Positions 18,092 through 26,708 of a stretch of 64,000 bases of DNA are shown in pieces (the first letter of the stretch is position 1; each line of letters starts with the position of its first letter). Made by a program: the position numbers and the translations under genes. A model generated the notes under the pieces. The model made no database searches. It saw only the letters and a list, made by a program, of their open reading frames with translations, and was not told where the DNA came from. Location: contig NZ_CP065410.1 in the NCBI RefSeq assembly GCF_020544405.1, positions 3,596,001 to 3,660,000 on the forward strand, written 5' to 3'. The DNA is from Pseudomonas sp. IAC-BECa141. Lineage in GTDB: Bacteria > Pseudomonadota > Gammaproteobacteria > Pseudomonadales > Pseudomonadaceae.

Positions 18092-18991
18092 TCAGTGGGC
18101 GTCGTGATCCCAGATCCAGTTCCAGATTCCCGGCAGGTTCACCGGTTTCGACGACTCTTGCACGGTGCGCGCCAGCGCGGCTTTTTCAAGCGCCGCGCGA
18201 TCGTCATAGAACGGTTTGTCCGCCAGTCGCACACCGGTGGCGGCGGCGCTGTCGAGCAGAATCTGCAAGTACTCACCAGTGTGTCGAGCGGTGTAGCGAT
18301 TGAGGTCATGGAAGGTCACCACCACCGGAATTACCCCGTCCACTGTTGGCAATTCGCCGAGGGCTATCTGTTCGCGGACTTCCGACAGCTGACGCAGCAT
18401 GTTCGCCCGCCGCCGGGGGCTGGCGTTGAAGCCCCAGATCTTGCCATCGTTGGCGCTAAGGTCGGTCAGCAACACCCGCATATGGTGCTGCTGATAGGCG
18501 GCGAAAGTGCGTTTGTCGTAATTCCAGAACGGCGGACGCAGCAACGTTGGCGGCGCGCCGGTGATCGCCGCGATGTCCGCCGAACCGTTGGTCAGCGAAG
18601 TTTCGAGTTCATCCGGGTCGAGCAATCGATGATTGGTGTGCCAATGGGTGGCGGTGTGAAAGCCCAGAACATGCCCTTCAGCGTGCTCGCGGCGCATGAC
18701 TCGCCGACCGATCTCGCTATTGCCCGCCCGGGGGGCGCCGGTCTGGACAAAAAACACCGCTTTGATGCCCGGTTGCAGCGGGTTGTCCTTGAGGCTGTCG
18801 AGCACACTGTCGGTGGGATTGAAAAAACTCGACGCGCTGGGCCCGTCATCGAAGGTCAACAGAAACCGCACAGGCGCCTGTTCTTTAAGCCGGGCCTCGG
18901 TCTGCGGGGTCATTTCGATGGGAGCGGCGATGCATCCGGCCAACCCGACGGCCACCGCCATCGCGCAGAAAAGCTTGAACCACTGTGTCAT
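18092..18991 (-). CDS. Polysaccharide deacetylase (NodB-fold) lipoprotein
   Basis: 299 residues. The N-terminus ends in AVAVGLAGCIAAP, a lipobox. The NodB domain begins at LLTFDDGPSA (motif 1) and has the metal site HTATHWHTNH (motif 2), then RPPFWNYD (motif 3). Such enzymes remove acetyl groups from cell-wall or exopolysaccharide amino sugars. It stands alone between unrelated genes, so the substrate is unknown. Confidence 0.9.
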   Translation of the reverse strand: MTQWFKLFCAMAVAVGLAGCIAAPIEMTPQTEARLKEQAPVRFLLTFDDGPSASSFFNPTDSVLDSLKDNPLQPGIKAVFFVQTGAPRAGNSEIGRRVMRREHAEGHVLGFHTATHWHTNHRLLDPDELETSLTNGSADIAAITGAPPTLLRPPFWNYDKRTFAAYQQHHMRVLLTDLSANDGKIWGFNASPRRRANMLRQLSEVREQIALGELPTVDGVIPVVVTFHDLNRYTARHTGEYLQILLDSAAATGVRLADKPFYDDRAALEKAALARTVQESSKPVNLPGIWNWIWDHDAH

Positions 18992-19206
18992 GTTTTGCCT
19001 TGAGCCCGACCGTTGCGGTCATGTTGTCGAATGGCAAAACTCCCTCGCCGCTGTTGCCTCCCTGCGACCCAATGAGATGGGCCGAGGTTGGATAAAGATA
19101 CACAGGATTTGGTTCAGGCGCTCGCACTCACCGGCCAAGGCAGCAAGGATTGATCCGTGCAACTAAGCTCAAACCTTCAGGCAGCTGTTCGCCGGAGGGT
19201 CGGCCG

Positions 19207-19887
19207 ATGTGCGGAAGACTGTCGCAATACCGGGGCATCCACGATTTCGTCGCGGTGCTGAGCATTCCCGATGCGCTGATCAATCACGTTGGTGACGCAC
19301 CGCTGGCGCATTACAACGCCGCGCCCACCACGTCACTGGCGATCCTTCACCAGTACCAACAACGGCTGTACGCCGAAAATCTGCGCTGGGGCTGGCGCCC
19401 GCACTGGGCGAAGGATCGCGCGGCGCCGATCAATGCGCGGGTGGAAAAAGTCGCTCATGGGCCGTTCTTTCGAGCAATCTGGCGCCATCGACTGATCGTG
19501 CCGGTCGACAACTGGTTCGAGTGGGTCGACGGGCCCGACAAGAGCCGACAGCCGTGGCTGATTCGTCGGGCCGATCATCAGCCGGTTTTCTGCGCCGCCA
19601 TCGGCCAGTTTCCGACACCCGGCGAACCTCCACGGGACGACGACGGCTTCGTCATCATCACTGCCAATAGCGAAGGTGGCCTCCTCGATGTGCACGACCG
19701 GCGCCCGATCGTGCTGTACGCCGATCGGGTGCTGGAATGGCTCGATCCCGCCACACCCACGGAGCGCGCCGAGCAGATGCTGTTGTTCGAGGCCGAGCCG
19801 AGCGAAGCGTTTGAATGGCACAAAGTCGGCAAAGCGGTCGGTAACTCACGCAATCAGGGTTCTGAATTGATTGAAGCGGTGACGTAA
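19207..19887 (+). CDS. yedK: SRAP/HMCES-family abasic-site protein (YedK-like)
   Basis: 226 residues from the ATG at 19207, set by GGAGGG; the longer frame from 19150 would bury the essential Cys. Cys2 (after Met removal the N-terminal nucleophile), Asn37 in YNAAPT, Glu105 in WFEW and His163 in DVHDRRP are all present. The family cross-links covalently to abasic sites in single-stranded DNA. Monocistronic by position. Confidence 0.94.
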   Translation: MCGRLSQYRGIHDFVAVLSIPDALINHVGDAPLAHYNAAPTTSLAILHQYQQRLYAENLRWGWRPHWAKDRAAPINARVEKVAHGPFFRAIWRHRLIVPVDNWFEWVDGPDKSRQPWLIRRADHQPVFCAAIGQFPTPGEPPRDDDGFVIITANSEGGLLDVHDRRPIVLYADRVLEWLDPATPTERAEQMLLFEAEPSEAFEWHKVGKAVGNSRNQGSELIEAVT

Positions 19888-20140
19888 ATAAATGCCGGCG
19901 CGGTGCGTTATCAAGAGCAGCCATCCACGAACTGAATCCTGCGCGTTACACACGGTGTTTCATTCTCGAAACACGGCGCTGACACAGTCGTTTGAGTGAA
20001 CTAACCGCCTGTCTGACATTTCAATCGCCATACATACTTTTAGAAACACTACGGATAGCATGCGCGCCGCATTTCCTATTGGCATACCAGCTGACCAAAG
20101 AGTCAGTAAAACCAGGAATACCCCACAAACTTAACAAACC

Positions 20141-20428
20141 TTGCAGAGAACTAAGTTGCGCGACGATTTTGCAATCAAACAGGTCACCGGCCTGGAGTGT
20201 ATTCATCTGTCCACGACAGAACGCTTTCAACTCGACTGTTTTATCGCCCACTACATCAAGACTCGAAACCTGCGTGACGTACCCGATATCGACCGTATCC
20301 TGCGCGCCACCCTCGAAAACTACCCCTGCCACCCGCCGGTGATGGTCAACGAGCTGAATGCCTGGATCGACAAGACTTTGGGTTATCGGGCCTCCCACCC
20401 CGATTTCACGCAGCTGGAAGATCTTTGA
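20141..20428 (+). CDS. Small hypothetical protein
   Basis: Up to 95 residues from a TTG at 20141; a second TTG at 20156 is possible and no ATG fits. It is mixed helical (TTERFQLDCFIAHYIKTRNL) with a late PPVMVNELNAWIDKTLGYR. The upstream DNA (19990-20140) is AT-rich compared with the gene. A terminator follows 5 bases after the stop, which supports a real transcription unit. Family not recognised. Confidence 0.6.
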   Translation: MQRTKLRDDFAIKQVTGLECIHLSTTERFQLDCFIAHYIKTRNLRDVPDIDRILRATLENYPCHPPVMVNELNAWIDKTLGYRASHPDFTQLEDL

Positions 20429-20433
20429 TGAAA

Positions 20434-20465
20434 CGAAAAAGCCCCGCGATCGCGGGGCTTTTTCG
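20434..20465 (+). terminator. Rho-independent terminator
   Basis: AAGCCCCGCGA / TCGCGGGGCTT with flanking A-run and T-run. It serves the gene ending at 20428 and, on the other strand, the gene ending at 20475. Confidence 0.93.
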
Positions 20466-20474
20466 TTGTGGCGT

Positions 20475-20621
20475 TCAGGGTTTCAGCGGGCGTTCCTGAT
20501 CACGGTCGGACAACTCTCGGCTGTCGTCATGCTTCCAGGTCTGCTCCTTGTGTTTCTCCCGCTCGATCTCTTCTTCACTCGGTTCATCATCTTCTTCGGG
20601 ACGTTTCTGCTCGGTTGCCAT
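20475..20621 (-). CDS. Very small acidic hydrophilic protein
   Basis: 48 codons, beginning MATEQKRPEEDDEPSEEEIE and ending RDQERPLKP. Almost entirely charged, with no hydrophobic core, so probably disordered or coiled. It is supported by a complete frame ending at a bidirectional terminator and by GAGGTG just upstream of the ATG. Function unknown. Confidence 0.65.
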   Translation of the reverse strand: MATEQKRPEEDDEPSEEEIEREKHKEQTWKHDDSRELSDRDQERPLKP

Positions 20622-20670
20622 GTTCACCTCGCTAATCAAATTCATCCATTAAGCGTAGAACACCCGCAAC

Positions 20671-20985
20671 TTATAGCCACCAGCGCAATAGAAAGAAGAA
20701 CGCCATGCTCAACAGCATGCTGAGTAACGTATTGCGTGTGTAGATCACCAGGCCGATTGCCACGAGTGAACTCAGCAGATAAGGGTTATCCCACTGCAGA
20801 TTCAGTTGTTTGTCCGGCATGAATACAATCGGCCCGCAAATCGCGGTCAACATGCCCGGCACGGCAAAACCGAGAAACTGCCGTGCGTTGCTGCTCAGAC
20901 GCACCGGCAAGCGCGGTTCGAGAAACACGTAACGGTTCAGGAACACCAGAATCCCCATGCCGATAATCACTGCCCAGACCATCAT
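20671..20985 (-). CDS. azlD: AzlD-family branched-chain amino acid exporter small subunit
   Basis: 104 residues with about four hydrophobic helices (VIIGMGILVFLNRYVFLEPR). The ATG at 20985 overlaps the azlC stop by 4 bases. AzlD/YgaH proteins pair with AzlC/YgaZ to export branched-chain amino acids or related compounds. Confidence 0.88.
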   Translation of the reverse strand: MMVWAVIIGMGILVFLNRYVFLEPRLPVRLSSNARQFLGFAVPGMLTAICGPIVFMPDKQLNLQWDNPYLLSSLVAIGLVIYTRNTLLSMLLSMAFFFLLRWWL

Positions 20986-21680
20986 GTGCGCTCCCGATAC
21001 AACTTGTTGCAGATAAACCCGGCAGTCATACCCGCCAGTCCCGACAGCACCAGCGCCGAGCCCCACTGCCAATAACTGAACAGTACCGAGCAGAACAGCG
21101 ACACCGCCACGCAAACCACTGTCGGTACATTGCGCACAACCGGGGTGATCAGGGCGATGAAAGTTGCGGCAATCGAGAAGTCCAGCCCCAGGTGTTCAAG
21201 CCCCGGAATGCTGCTGCCAAGCACGATGCCGGCCAGAGTGAAGAGGTTCCAGGCGATGTAGAACGTCAGACCGACGCCCAACGCGTACCAGCGATTGAAC
21301 TGCTGGCGGTCGTGCTGACTGGTCAGGGCGAACAGTTCATCGGTGAGCAAAAAGCCCAGGCCGATGCGCCAGCGCCCCGGCAACGGCGAAATCACGTGGC
21401 GCATGCTCATGCCGTAGAGCAAATGCTGCGACGTCAGCAGCAAGGTCGTCAGCAGAATCGAAAAAATCCCCGCGCCACCCTTGAGCATGCCGATCGCCAC
21501 CAATTGTGCCGCGCCGGCGAACACGATGCTCGACAGGCCCTGCCCTTGCAGCGGCGTGAGGTTGGCTTCGATCGCCATGGAACCGGCCAGCAGCCCCCAG
21601 GGCGCGGTGGCCAGGGATAACGGCATGATCGCCGCGGCTCCGCGAAGAAAGGCACTGCGCGGCATTAATGAGTCAGACAT
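20982..21680 (-). CDS. azlC: AzlC-family branched-chain amino acid exporter large subunit
   Basis: 232 residues from the ATG at 21680 (SDSLMPRSAFLRGAAAIMP); the frame upstream to 21815 is not membrane-like. It has the conserved LLTSQHLLYGMSMR and LLTDELFALTS segments of AzlC/YgaZ. It forms an operon with azlD. No lrp-type regulator is adjacent. Confidence 0.9.
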   Translation of the reverse strand: MSDSLMPRSAFLRGAAAIMPLSLATAPWGLLAGSMAIEANLTPLQGQGLSSIVFAGAAQLVAIGMLKGGAGIFSILLTTLLLTSQHLLYGMSMRHVISPLPGRWRIGLGFLLTDELFALTSQHDRQQFNRWYALGVGLTFYIAWNLFTLAGIVLGSSIPGLEHLGLDFSIAATFIALITPVVRNVPTVVCVAVSLFCSVLFSYWQWGSALVLSGLAGMTAGFICNKLYRERT

Positions 21681-21835
21681 AACACTCTTCAACCGTGAGA
21701 CAAGACCCCGGACTCTGCCAACAAACGCCCGTGGATGGCTTGAACAATCTTGCGCAGTTGGCGCAAAACCTTCCTTCTGGCAGCCGTTTACCGGCGTAAC
21801 ATGGCAACCATTCACACACGCGTCAGGGAGACGAC

Positions 21836-22222
21836 ATGCTGTATCGAATAGCCGGCGACGGGCTGGTGCTGTTTCATTTGCTGTTCATTCTGTTCGTGCT
21901 GTTCGGCGGGCTGCTGGTGCTCAAGTGGCCACGATTGATCTGGCTGCACTTGCCGGCGGCGGCCTGGGGCGTGGCGGTCGAGGTATTGCACCTGACCTGT
22001 CCACTGACCTATTGGGAAAACCTGATGCGCCACGCTGCCGGGCAGACCGAGTACGCCGGCGGTTTCATCGAACATTACGTGTGGCCGATCATCTACCCGG
22101 CCGGGCTGACACCGCAGATTCAGCTGGTACTGGGCAGCGTGGTGCTGATGGTCAACCTGCTGGTCTACGGGCGTCTGATTCGCCGCTGGAAACTTGGACG
22201 CGCCGCGCGCATTCCGTTTTAA
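21836..22222 (+). CDS. DUF2784 membrane protein
   Basis: 128 residues with four predicted transmembrane helices, starting MLYRIAGDGLVLFHLLFILF. The central EVLHLTCPLTYWE and later EHYVWPIIYP are the conserved DUF2784 segments. It overlaps the 3' end of the facing DUF3087 gene by 4 bases. Function unknown. Confidence 0.85.
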   Translation: MLYRIAGDGLVLFHLLFILFVLFGGLLVLKWPRLIWLHLPAAAWGVAVEVLHLTCPLTYWENLMRHAAGQTEYAGGFIEHYVWPIIYPAGLTPQIQLVLGSVVLMVNLLVYGRLIRRWKLGRAARIPF

Positions 22223-22740
22223 CGCGCTTTCAAGGTTTCCAGCCAGGCCGGATCGAGGCGCGGCTGATCGGTGTCCAGGCCGAGCGCCCCCATCCGCGCC
22301 TTGTGTTCTTCGACTTCCCGGTGCAATTGCGCGTGATCGCTGGAGTTGCCGTCCAGCTCATGCATCTGGGTCAGGCCCAGGTGATAGAAACGCAGCACCT
22401 TCATCGCCACCGGATCGCCCTTCTCCACCGCCGCCGTCACCTGATGCATCACGTTGGTGACACTCATCAGGCTGCGCTTGAGCCGCCAGCCGTACACCGC
22501 CGGGGCCATCCAGGTCTGATTCCAGAAACGCCCGCGCAGCAACGCCGCCGTCAGCAGGAATGCGCCAAACACCCCGCCGACATTGAATCGCAGGTTATCC
22601 CCGCCCGGCTCGCCGAACAGTGCCACTGCCGCAGTCGAAAACACCATCGCCAGCACCAGAAACAGCACCGCGATGATCAGCGTGCTGCGCCGGGTCTGCT
22701 GGCGATAAGTGACGGCATCGATCGGTTGAATCTCGAACAT
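22219..22740 (-). CDS. DUF3087 membrane protein
   Basis: 173 residues: two adjacent hydrophobic helices (about 20-75) followed by a long soluble helical tail (VMHQVTAAVEKGDPVAMKVL; LHREVEEHKARMG). This layout fits DUF3087 of gamma-proteobacteria. Function unknown. It ends tail-to-tail with the DUF2784 gene. Confidence 0.82.
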   Translation of the reverse strand: MFEIQPIDAVTYRQQTRRSTLIIAVLFLVLAMVFSTAAVALFGEPGGDNLRFNVGGVFGAFLLTAALLRGRFWNQTWMAPAVYGWRLKRSLMSVTNVMHQVTAAVEKGDPVAMKVLRFYHLGLTQMHELDGNSSDHAQLHREVEEHKARMGALGLDTDQPRLDPAWLETLKAR

Positions 22741-22950
22741 CGCGACAGGCTTCCATGGCTTGAGTTAAAAAGAGGCTGCGCATTATCGCCTCTGAGGCGG
22801 ATTTAGCTATGCTGGAGCGCCTTTTCATCTTTTCAACGTCCAACGGGGACATGGCGATACCACGCAGATCGTGCCATCTTCATTCATGGATACACACTAT
22901 TCGGATGCCATTGGCCATGTCGGCAATGACATCGTTTTAAGGATCACTGC

Positions 22951-24324
22951 ATGACCCAACGACACGTAATCAATGCCTCGGTCAGCCCGAAAGGCAGCCT
23001 CGAAACCCTTTCCCAACGTGAAGTTCAGCAACTGAGCCAGGCCGGAACCGGCAGCACCTACACCCTCTTTCGCCAGTGCGCCCTGGCCATCCTCAACACC
23101 GGCGCGCATGTCGACAACGCAAAAACCATCCTTGAAGCCTACAAAGACTTCGAAATCCGCATCCATCAGCAGGATCGCGGTGTACGCCTGGAACTGCTGA
23201 ACGCCCCGGCCGACGCCTTCGTCGACGGCGAAATGATCGCCAGCACCCGGGAAATGCTGTTCAGCGCCCTGCGCGACATCGTCTACACCGAAAACGAACT
23301 CGATGCCCTGAGCATTGACCTCAGCACCTCCCAGGGCATCAGCGACTACGTCTTCCACTTGCTGCGCAACGCGCGCACCTTGCGTCCGGGCGTCGAGCCG
23401 AAAATCGTCGTGTGCTGGGGCGGCCACTCGATCAACACCGAAGAATACAAATACACCAAGAAAGTCGGCCACGAACTGGGCCTGCGCAGCCTCGACATCT
23501 GCACCGGCTGCGGCCCGGGCGTGATGAAAGGTCCGATGAAAGGCGCGACCATTGCCCACGCCAAACAGCGTATTCACGGCGGCCGCTACCTGGGCCTGAC
23601 GGAGCCGGGCATCATCGCCGCCGAAGCGCCGAACCCGATCGTCAACGAGCTGGTGATCCTGCCGGACATCGAAAAACGTCTGGAAGCCTTCGTCCGCGTC
23701 GGCCACGGCATCATCATCTTCCCGGGCGGCGCCGGCACCGCCGAAGAATTCCTGTACCTGCTGGGCATCCTGATGCACCCGGACAACGCCGGCCTGCCGT
23801 TCCCGGTGATCCTGACCGGGCCGAAACATGCCGCGCCATACCTGGAACAGCTCGACGCTTTCGTCACGGCGACCCTCGGCGAAGCAGCGAAGAAGCACTA
23901 CGAAATCATCATCGACGACCCGGCCGAAGTGGCGCGGCAGATGACCGCGGGCCTCAAGGCCGTGAAGCAGTTCCGCCGCGAACGTGCCGACGCGTTCCAC
24001 TTCAACTGGTTGCTCAAGATCGACGAGGGCTTCCAGCGCCCGTTCGACCCGACCCACGAAAACATGGCCAACCTCAAGCTGCACCGCGACCAGCCGCCCC
24101 ATGAACTGGCAGCCAACCTGCGCCGCGCGTTCTCCGGGATCGTCGCCGGCAACGTCAAGGACAAGGGCATTCGCCTGATTGAGGAACACGGCCCGTACCA
24201 GATCCGTGGCGACGCCGCGATCATGCAGCCGCTCGATCTGCTGCTCAAAGCCTTCGTCGCCCAGCACCGAATGAAACTGCCGGGCGGCGCGGCGTATGTG
24301 CCGTGCTATCGCGTGGTGTCCTGA
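22951..24324 (+). CDS. ppnN: Pyrimidine/purine-5'-nucleotide nucleosidase PpnN
   Basis: 457 residues, the length of E. coli PpnN (YgdH). The central LOG-type domain holds IIIFPGGAGTAEE, the nucleotide-binding and catalytic motif, with family-specific N- and C-terminal domains around it. It cleaves nucleoside monophosphates to base and ribose 5-phosphate; in E. coli it binds (p)ppGpp. Preceded by a 210-base gap that should hold the promoter. Confidence 0.95.
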   Translation: MTQRHVINASVSPKGSLETLSQREVQQLSQAGTGSTYTLFRQCALAILNTGAHVDNAKTILEAYKDFEIRIHQQDRGVRLELLNAPADAFVDGEMIASTREMLFSALRDIVYTENELDALSIDLSTSQGISDYVFHLLRNARTLRPGVEPKIVVCWGGHSINTEEYKYTKKVGHELGLRSLDICTGCGPGVMKGPMKGATIAHAKQRIHGGRYLGLTEPGIIAAEAPNPIVNELVILPDIEKRLEAFVRVGHGIIIFPGGAGTAEEFLYLLGILMHPDNAGLPFPVILTGPKHAAPYLEQLDAFVTATLGEAAKKHYEIIIDDPAEVARQMTAGLKAVKQFRRERADAFHFNWLLKIDEGFQRPFDPTHENMANLKLHRDQPPHELAANLRRAFSGIVAGNVKDKGIRLIEEHGPYQIRGDAAIMQPLDLLLKAFVAQHRMKLPGGAAYVPCYRVVS

Positions 24325-24377
24325 CACCATCAATGCATAAGCCTGGAGCCCCATTCTTCAGGCCATCCCCTAACACT

Positions 24378-24465
24378 GTGGGAGCGGGCTTGCCCGCGAA
24401 GGGGCCATTGAATTCAACATCATTGTTGACTGACAGATCGCTTTCGCGAGCAAGCCCGCTCCCAC
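24378..24465. repeat. REPIN: inverted pair of REP sequences (GGGC variant)
   Basis: GTGGGAGCGGGCTTGCCCGC at 24378 with its partner GCGAGCAAGCCCGCTCCCAC ending at 24465. The two arms differ from the other copies in the stem base pair (GGGC/GCCC), giving a second REP subtype. It lies between ppnN and the response regulator. Confidence 0.88.
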
Positions 24466-24481
24466 AAAAAGAGTGTGAACC

Positions 24482-25219
24482 ATGGATCACATCAACCACA
24501 TCCTGATCGTCGACGATGACCGCGAGATCCGCGAGCTGGTCGGCAATTACCTGACCAAGAACGGCCTGCGCAGCACCGTGGTCGCCGATGGCCGGCAGAT
24601 GCGCAGTTTTCTGGAAGCCAACACGGTCGACCTGATCGTGCTCGACATCATGCTCCCCGGCGATGACGGGCTGGTGCTGTGCCGCGAGTTGCGCGCCGGC
24701 AAGCACAAGGCGATCCCGGTCCTGATGCTCACCGCCCGCGACGACCAGACCGACCGCATCCTCGGCCTGGAAATGGGCGCCGACGATTACCTGACCAAAC
24801 CCTTCGCCGCCCGCGAACTGCTGGCGCGGATCAACGCTGTGCTGCGCCGCACGCGAATGCTGCCACCCAATCTGCTGATCACCGAAACCGGGCGCCTGCT
24901 GGCGTTCGGCCGTTGGCGCCTGGACACCACCGCCCGTCATTTGCTCGATGAAGACGACACCATGGTCGCCCTCAGCGGCGCCGAGTATCGCCTGCTCCGG
25001 GTGTTTCTCGACCATCCGCAACGGGTGCTCAGCCGCGACCAGTTGCTCAACCTGACCCAGGGCCGCGACGCCGACCTGTTCGACCGCTCCATCGATTTGC
25101 TGGTCAGTCGCCTGCGCCAGCGTCTGCTGGACGACTCCCGCGAGCCGACTTACATCAAGACTGTGCGCAACGAGGGTTATGTTTTCTCCTTCGCCGTAGA
25201 GATGCTCGCCGAATCCTGA
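24482..25219 (+). CDS. OmpR/PhoB-family response regulator without a neighbouring kinase
   Basis: 245 residues. The receiver has DDD at 11-13, the phospho-acceptor Asp55 in LIVLDIMLPG and Lys in YLTKPF. The C-terminal winged helix includes LSGAEYRLLRVFLDHPQRVL and ends with YIKTVRNEGYVFS. No histidine kinase is found within the window on either side. The next genes downstream are two small secreted proteins and a periplasmic binding protein, which it may control. Confidence 0.93.
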   Translation: MDHINHILIVDDDREIRELVGNYLTKNGLRSTVVADGRQMRSFLEANTVDLIVLDIMLPGDDGLVLCRELRAGKHKAIPVLMLTARDDQTDRILGLEMGADDYLTKPFAARELLARINAVLRRTRMLPPNLLITETGRLLAFGRWRLDTTARHLLDEDDTMVALSGAEYRLLRVFLDHPQRVLSRDQLLNLTQGRDADLFDRSIDLLVSRLRQRLLDDSREPTYIKTVRNEGYVFSFAVEMLAES

Positions 25220-25370
25220 TGGATTTGTATCGCTCTGTATAAATTCGCCACGCAGATACGTAACCCGTGTTTTCGGGCCGCAACACCACATACCAGCGAT
25301 ACACCCTCGCGTTTGAATGAACCCACCAGAAAGCACTGGCTCACTCATCTCAGACGCAAGGAGAAACACC

Positions 25371-25703
25371 ATGTTGAAGTCCTCGAAATCCCTGGTACTC
25401 GCCATCAGTCTGCTCGGCGGCCTGGCCCTGGCCGACCTGGCGTCCGCCAGCTCCCAGCCGCTGGTCGCCGAATACGGCTCGGAAAACCTGCAGAAAGATC
25501 GCGTTGCCGAAGGTGGCGCGGATCGCTTGCAGGAACTGCGTGAGCGCGTGGCTGAAGGGGGTGCGGACCGTTTGCAGGAGTTGCGCGAACGTGTCGCCGA
25601 AGGGGGTGCGGATCGTTTGCAGGAACTGCGCGAACGTTCGACTCGCAGCGTGCTGGTCGCCGAGAACCGTCCCGAGTTCGGTTCCAAGTACCAGCGTTAC
25701 TGA
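25371..25703 (+). CDS. Small secreted protein with three 15-residue repeats and a C-terminal VAENRPEFGSKYQRY module
   Basis: 110 residues from the ATG at 25371, set by AAGGAG. A signal peptide ends near ADLASAS. The mature chain has three tandem RVAEGGADRLQELRE units (residues 44-88), then RSTRSVL and the C-terminus VAENRPEFGSKYQRY. That same 15-residue end closes the second secreted protein at 26709-26960. The repeats are charged, helical and Cys-free. It could be a processed peptide precursor or a surface/periplasmic protein. No named family is recognised. Confidence 0.85.
   Translation: MLKSSKSLVLAISLLGGLALADLASASSQPLVAEYGSENLQKDRVAEGGADRLQELRERVAEGGADRLQELRERVAEGGADRLQELRERSTRSVLVAENRPEFGSKYQRY
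25500..25634 (+). repeat. Three tandem 45-bp coding repeats
   Basis: Units at 25500-25544, 25545-25589 and 25590-25634 all encode RVAEGGADRLQELRE. The DNA copies differ at several positions, all of them synonymous by my reading, so the peptide and not the DNA is conserved. Confidence 0.92.
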
Positions 25704-25865
25704 TCGTTTAGACCCGCCGTTGTCGATTCCTGCCGGGGGCGCTCAGCCCCCGCAGCGTTCACTACCGAACCGCCTTGTTCTCTGACACAAAAGCCCCGCT
25801 GTTTCCCCACGACAGCCGTCGTGGCGCGTACTAAGCTGCGCGATTGATTTGTTCAGGGACGATCC

Positions 25866-26600
25866 ATGAAACGATTTGCCGCCTGTCTGCTGTCCGTGCT
25901 GGCCCTGACGGCCAGCGCGGCGGATCTGCAACTGCTTACCGACAACCACCCGCCCCTGCATTTCATGCAAGGCAATCAACTCGCAGGATTCGGGGTGGAC
26001 GTGGTACAGGCCTTGGCGACCCAGACCGGCGATCGCATCCACCTGCAACAAGTCCCGTTGCTCCGCGCCCTGCGCGTGGCCAGCGATACCCCCGACACCG
26101 GCGTATTCACCGTGCTGCGGACCGACGACCGTGACGATCGCTATCAATGGGTCGGGCCGCTGATCGAAGTCGAAACCGCGCTGTACGCCCGCGACAATCT
26201 CCAGCCTCCCGTGCACAGTCTGCGTGAAGCCGATCATCTGGGCCGGATCACCGTGCCGCGCAAATGGCTGGTCTACAGCTATCTGCAAGGGCAAGACCTG
26301 AACAACCTCTACGGCGTGGAAACCCCGGAGCAGATGATGCGGCTGTTCAGCCTGGGGCGTACCGATTTCGTGGTCTCCGATACCTGGTCCAAGGCTGCCC
26401 TGGCCCGCGAACAAGGCATCGAGCCGGCGCGCTTGCAGTACCAGATCCCGTTGATGAAACAGAACACCTACATTGCCTTTTCGCCGCAGACCGATCCGAA
26501 ACAGGTCGCACGCTGGCAGCAGGCGCTGGATACGCTGCGGGTCGATGGTCGTCTGGAGCAGATGCGCCAGCGTTGGCTGAGCAATACCCTACCGCGCTGA
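25866..26600 (+). CDS. Periplasmic substrate-binding protein (SBP family 3 type)
   Basis: 244 residues. Signal peptide MKRFAACLLSVLALTASAA, then ADLQLLTDNHPPLHFMQGNQ and GFGVDVVQALA, the usual opening of family-3 amino-acid-type binding proteins. The distal lobe holds GRTDFVVSDTWS. No ABC permease or ATPase is nearby, so it may be an orphan sensor-type binding protein. It lies between the two secreted proteins that share a C-terminal module. Confidence 0.88.
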   Translation: MKRFAACLLSVLALTASAADLQLLTDNHPPLHFMQGNQLAGFGVDVVQALATQTGDRIHLQQVPLLRALRVASDTPDTGVFTVLRTDDRDDRYQWVGPLIEVETALYARDNLQPPVHSLREADHLGRITVPRKWLVYSYLQGQDLNNLYGVETPEQMMRLFSLGRTDFVVSDTWSKAALAREQGIEPARLQYQIPLMKQNTYIAFSPQTDPKQVARWQQALDTLRVDGRLEQMRQRWLSNTLPR

Positions 26601-26708
26601 TCAGGCATCAACGCCTTCGATAACGACTATGCGCAAGGGTGTTTTCACATTAAATCTCTCCAGCACTAGAGTGGGCCCCATCTTCTCCCCACTCCCTGGA
26701 GCAACATC

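Noticed and set aside
19992..20342. 116-codon plus-strand frame upstream of the small gene at 20141
   Set aside because: Low-complexity Ser/Thr/Arg content, no ribosome site, and overlap with a better frame that ends at a terminator.
22897..24354. 485-codon minus-strand frame
   Set aside because: Antisense to ppnN, whose plus-strand product is full length and conserved.
25500..25634. CRISPR-like tandem repeats
   Set aside because: The 45-bp units are directly adjacent with no spacers and are in-frame coding repeats.
24245..25687. 480-codon open frame on the minus strand
   Set aside because: It is antisense to the response regulator and repeat protein; its repeats (CKRSAPPSATRSR) are the complement of the real RVAEGGADRLQELRE coding repeats.
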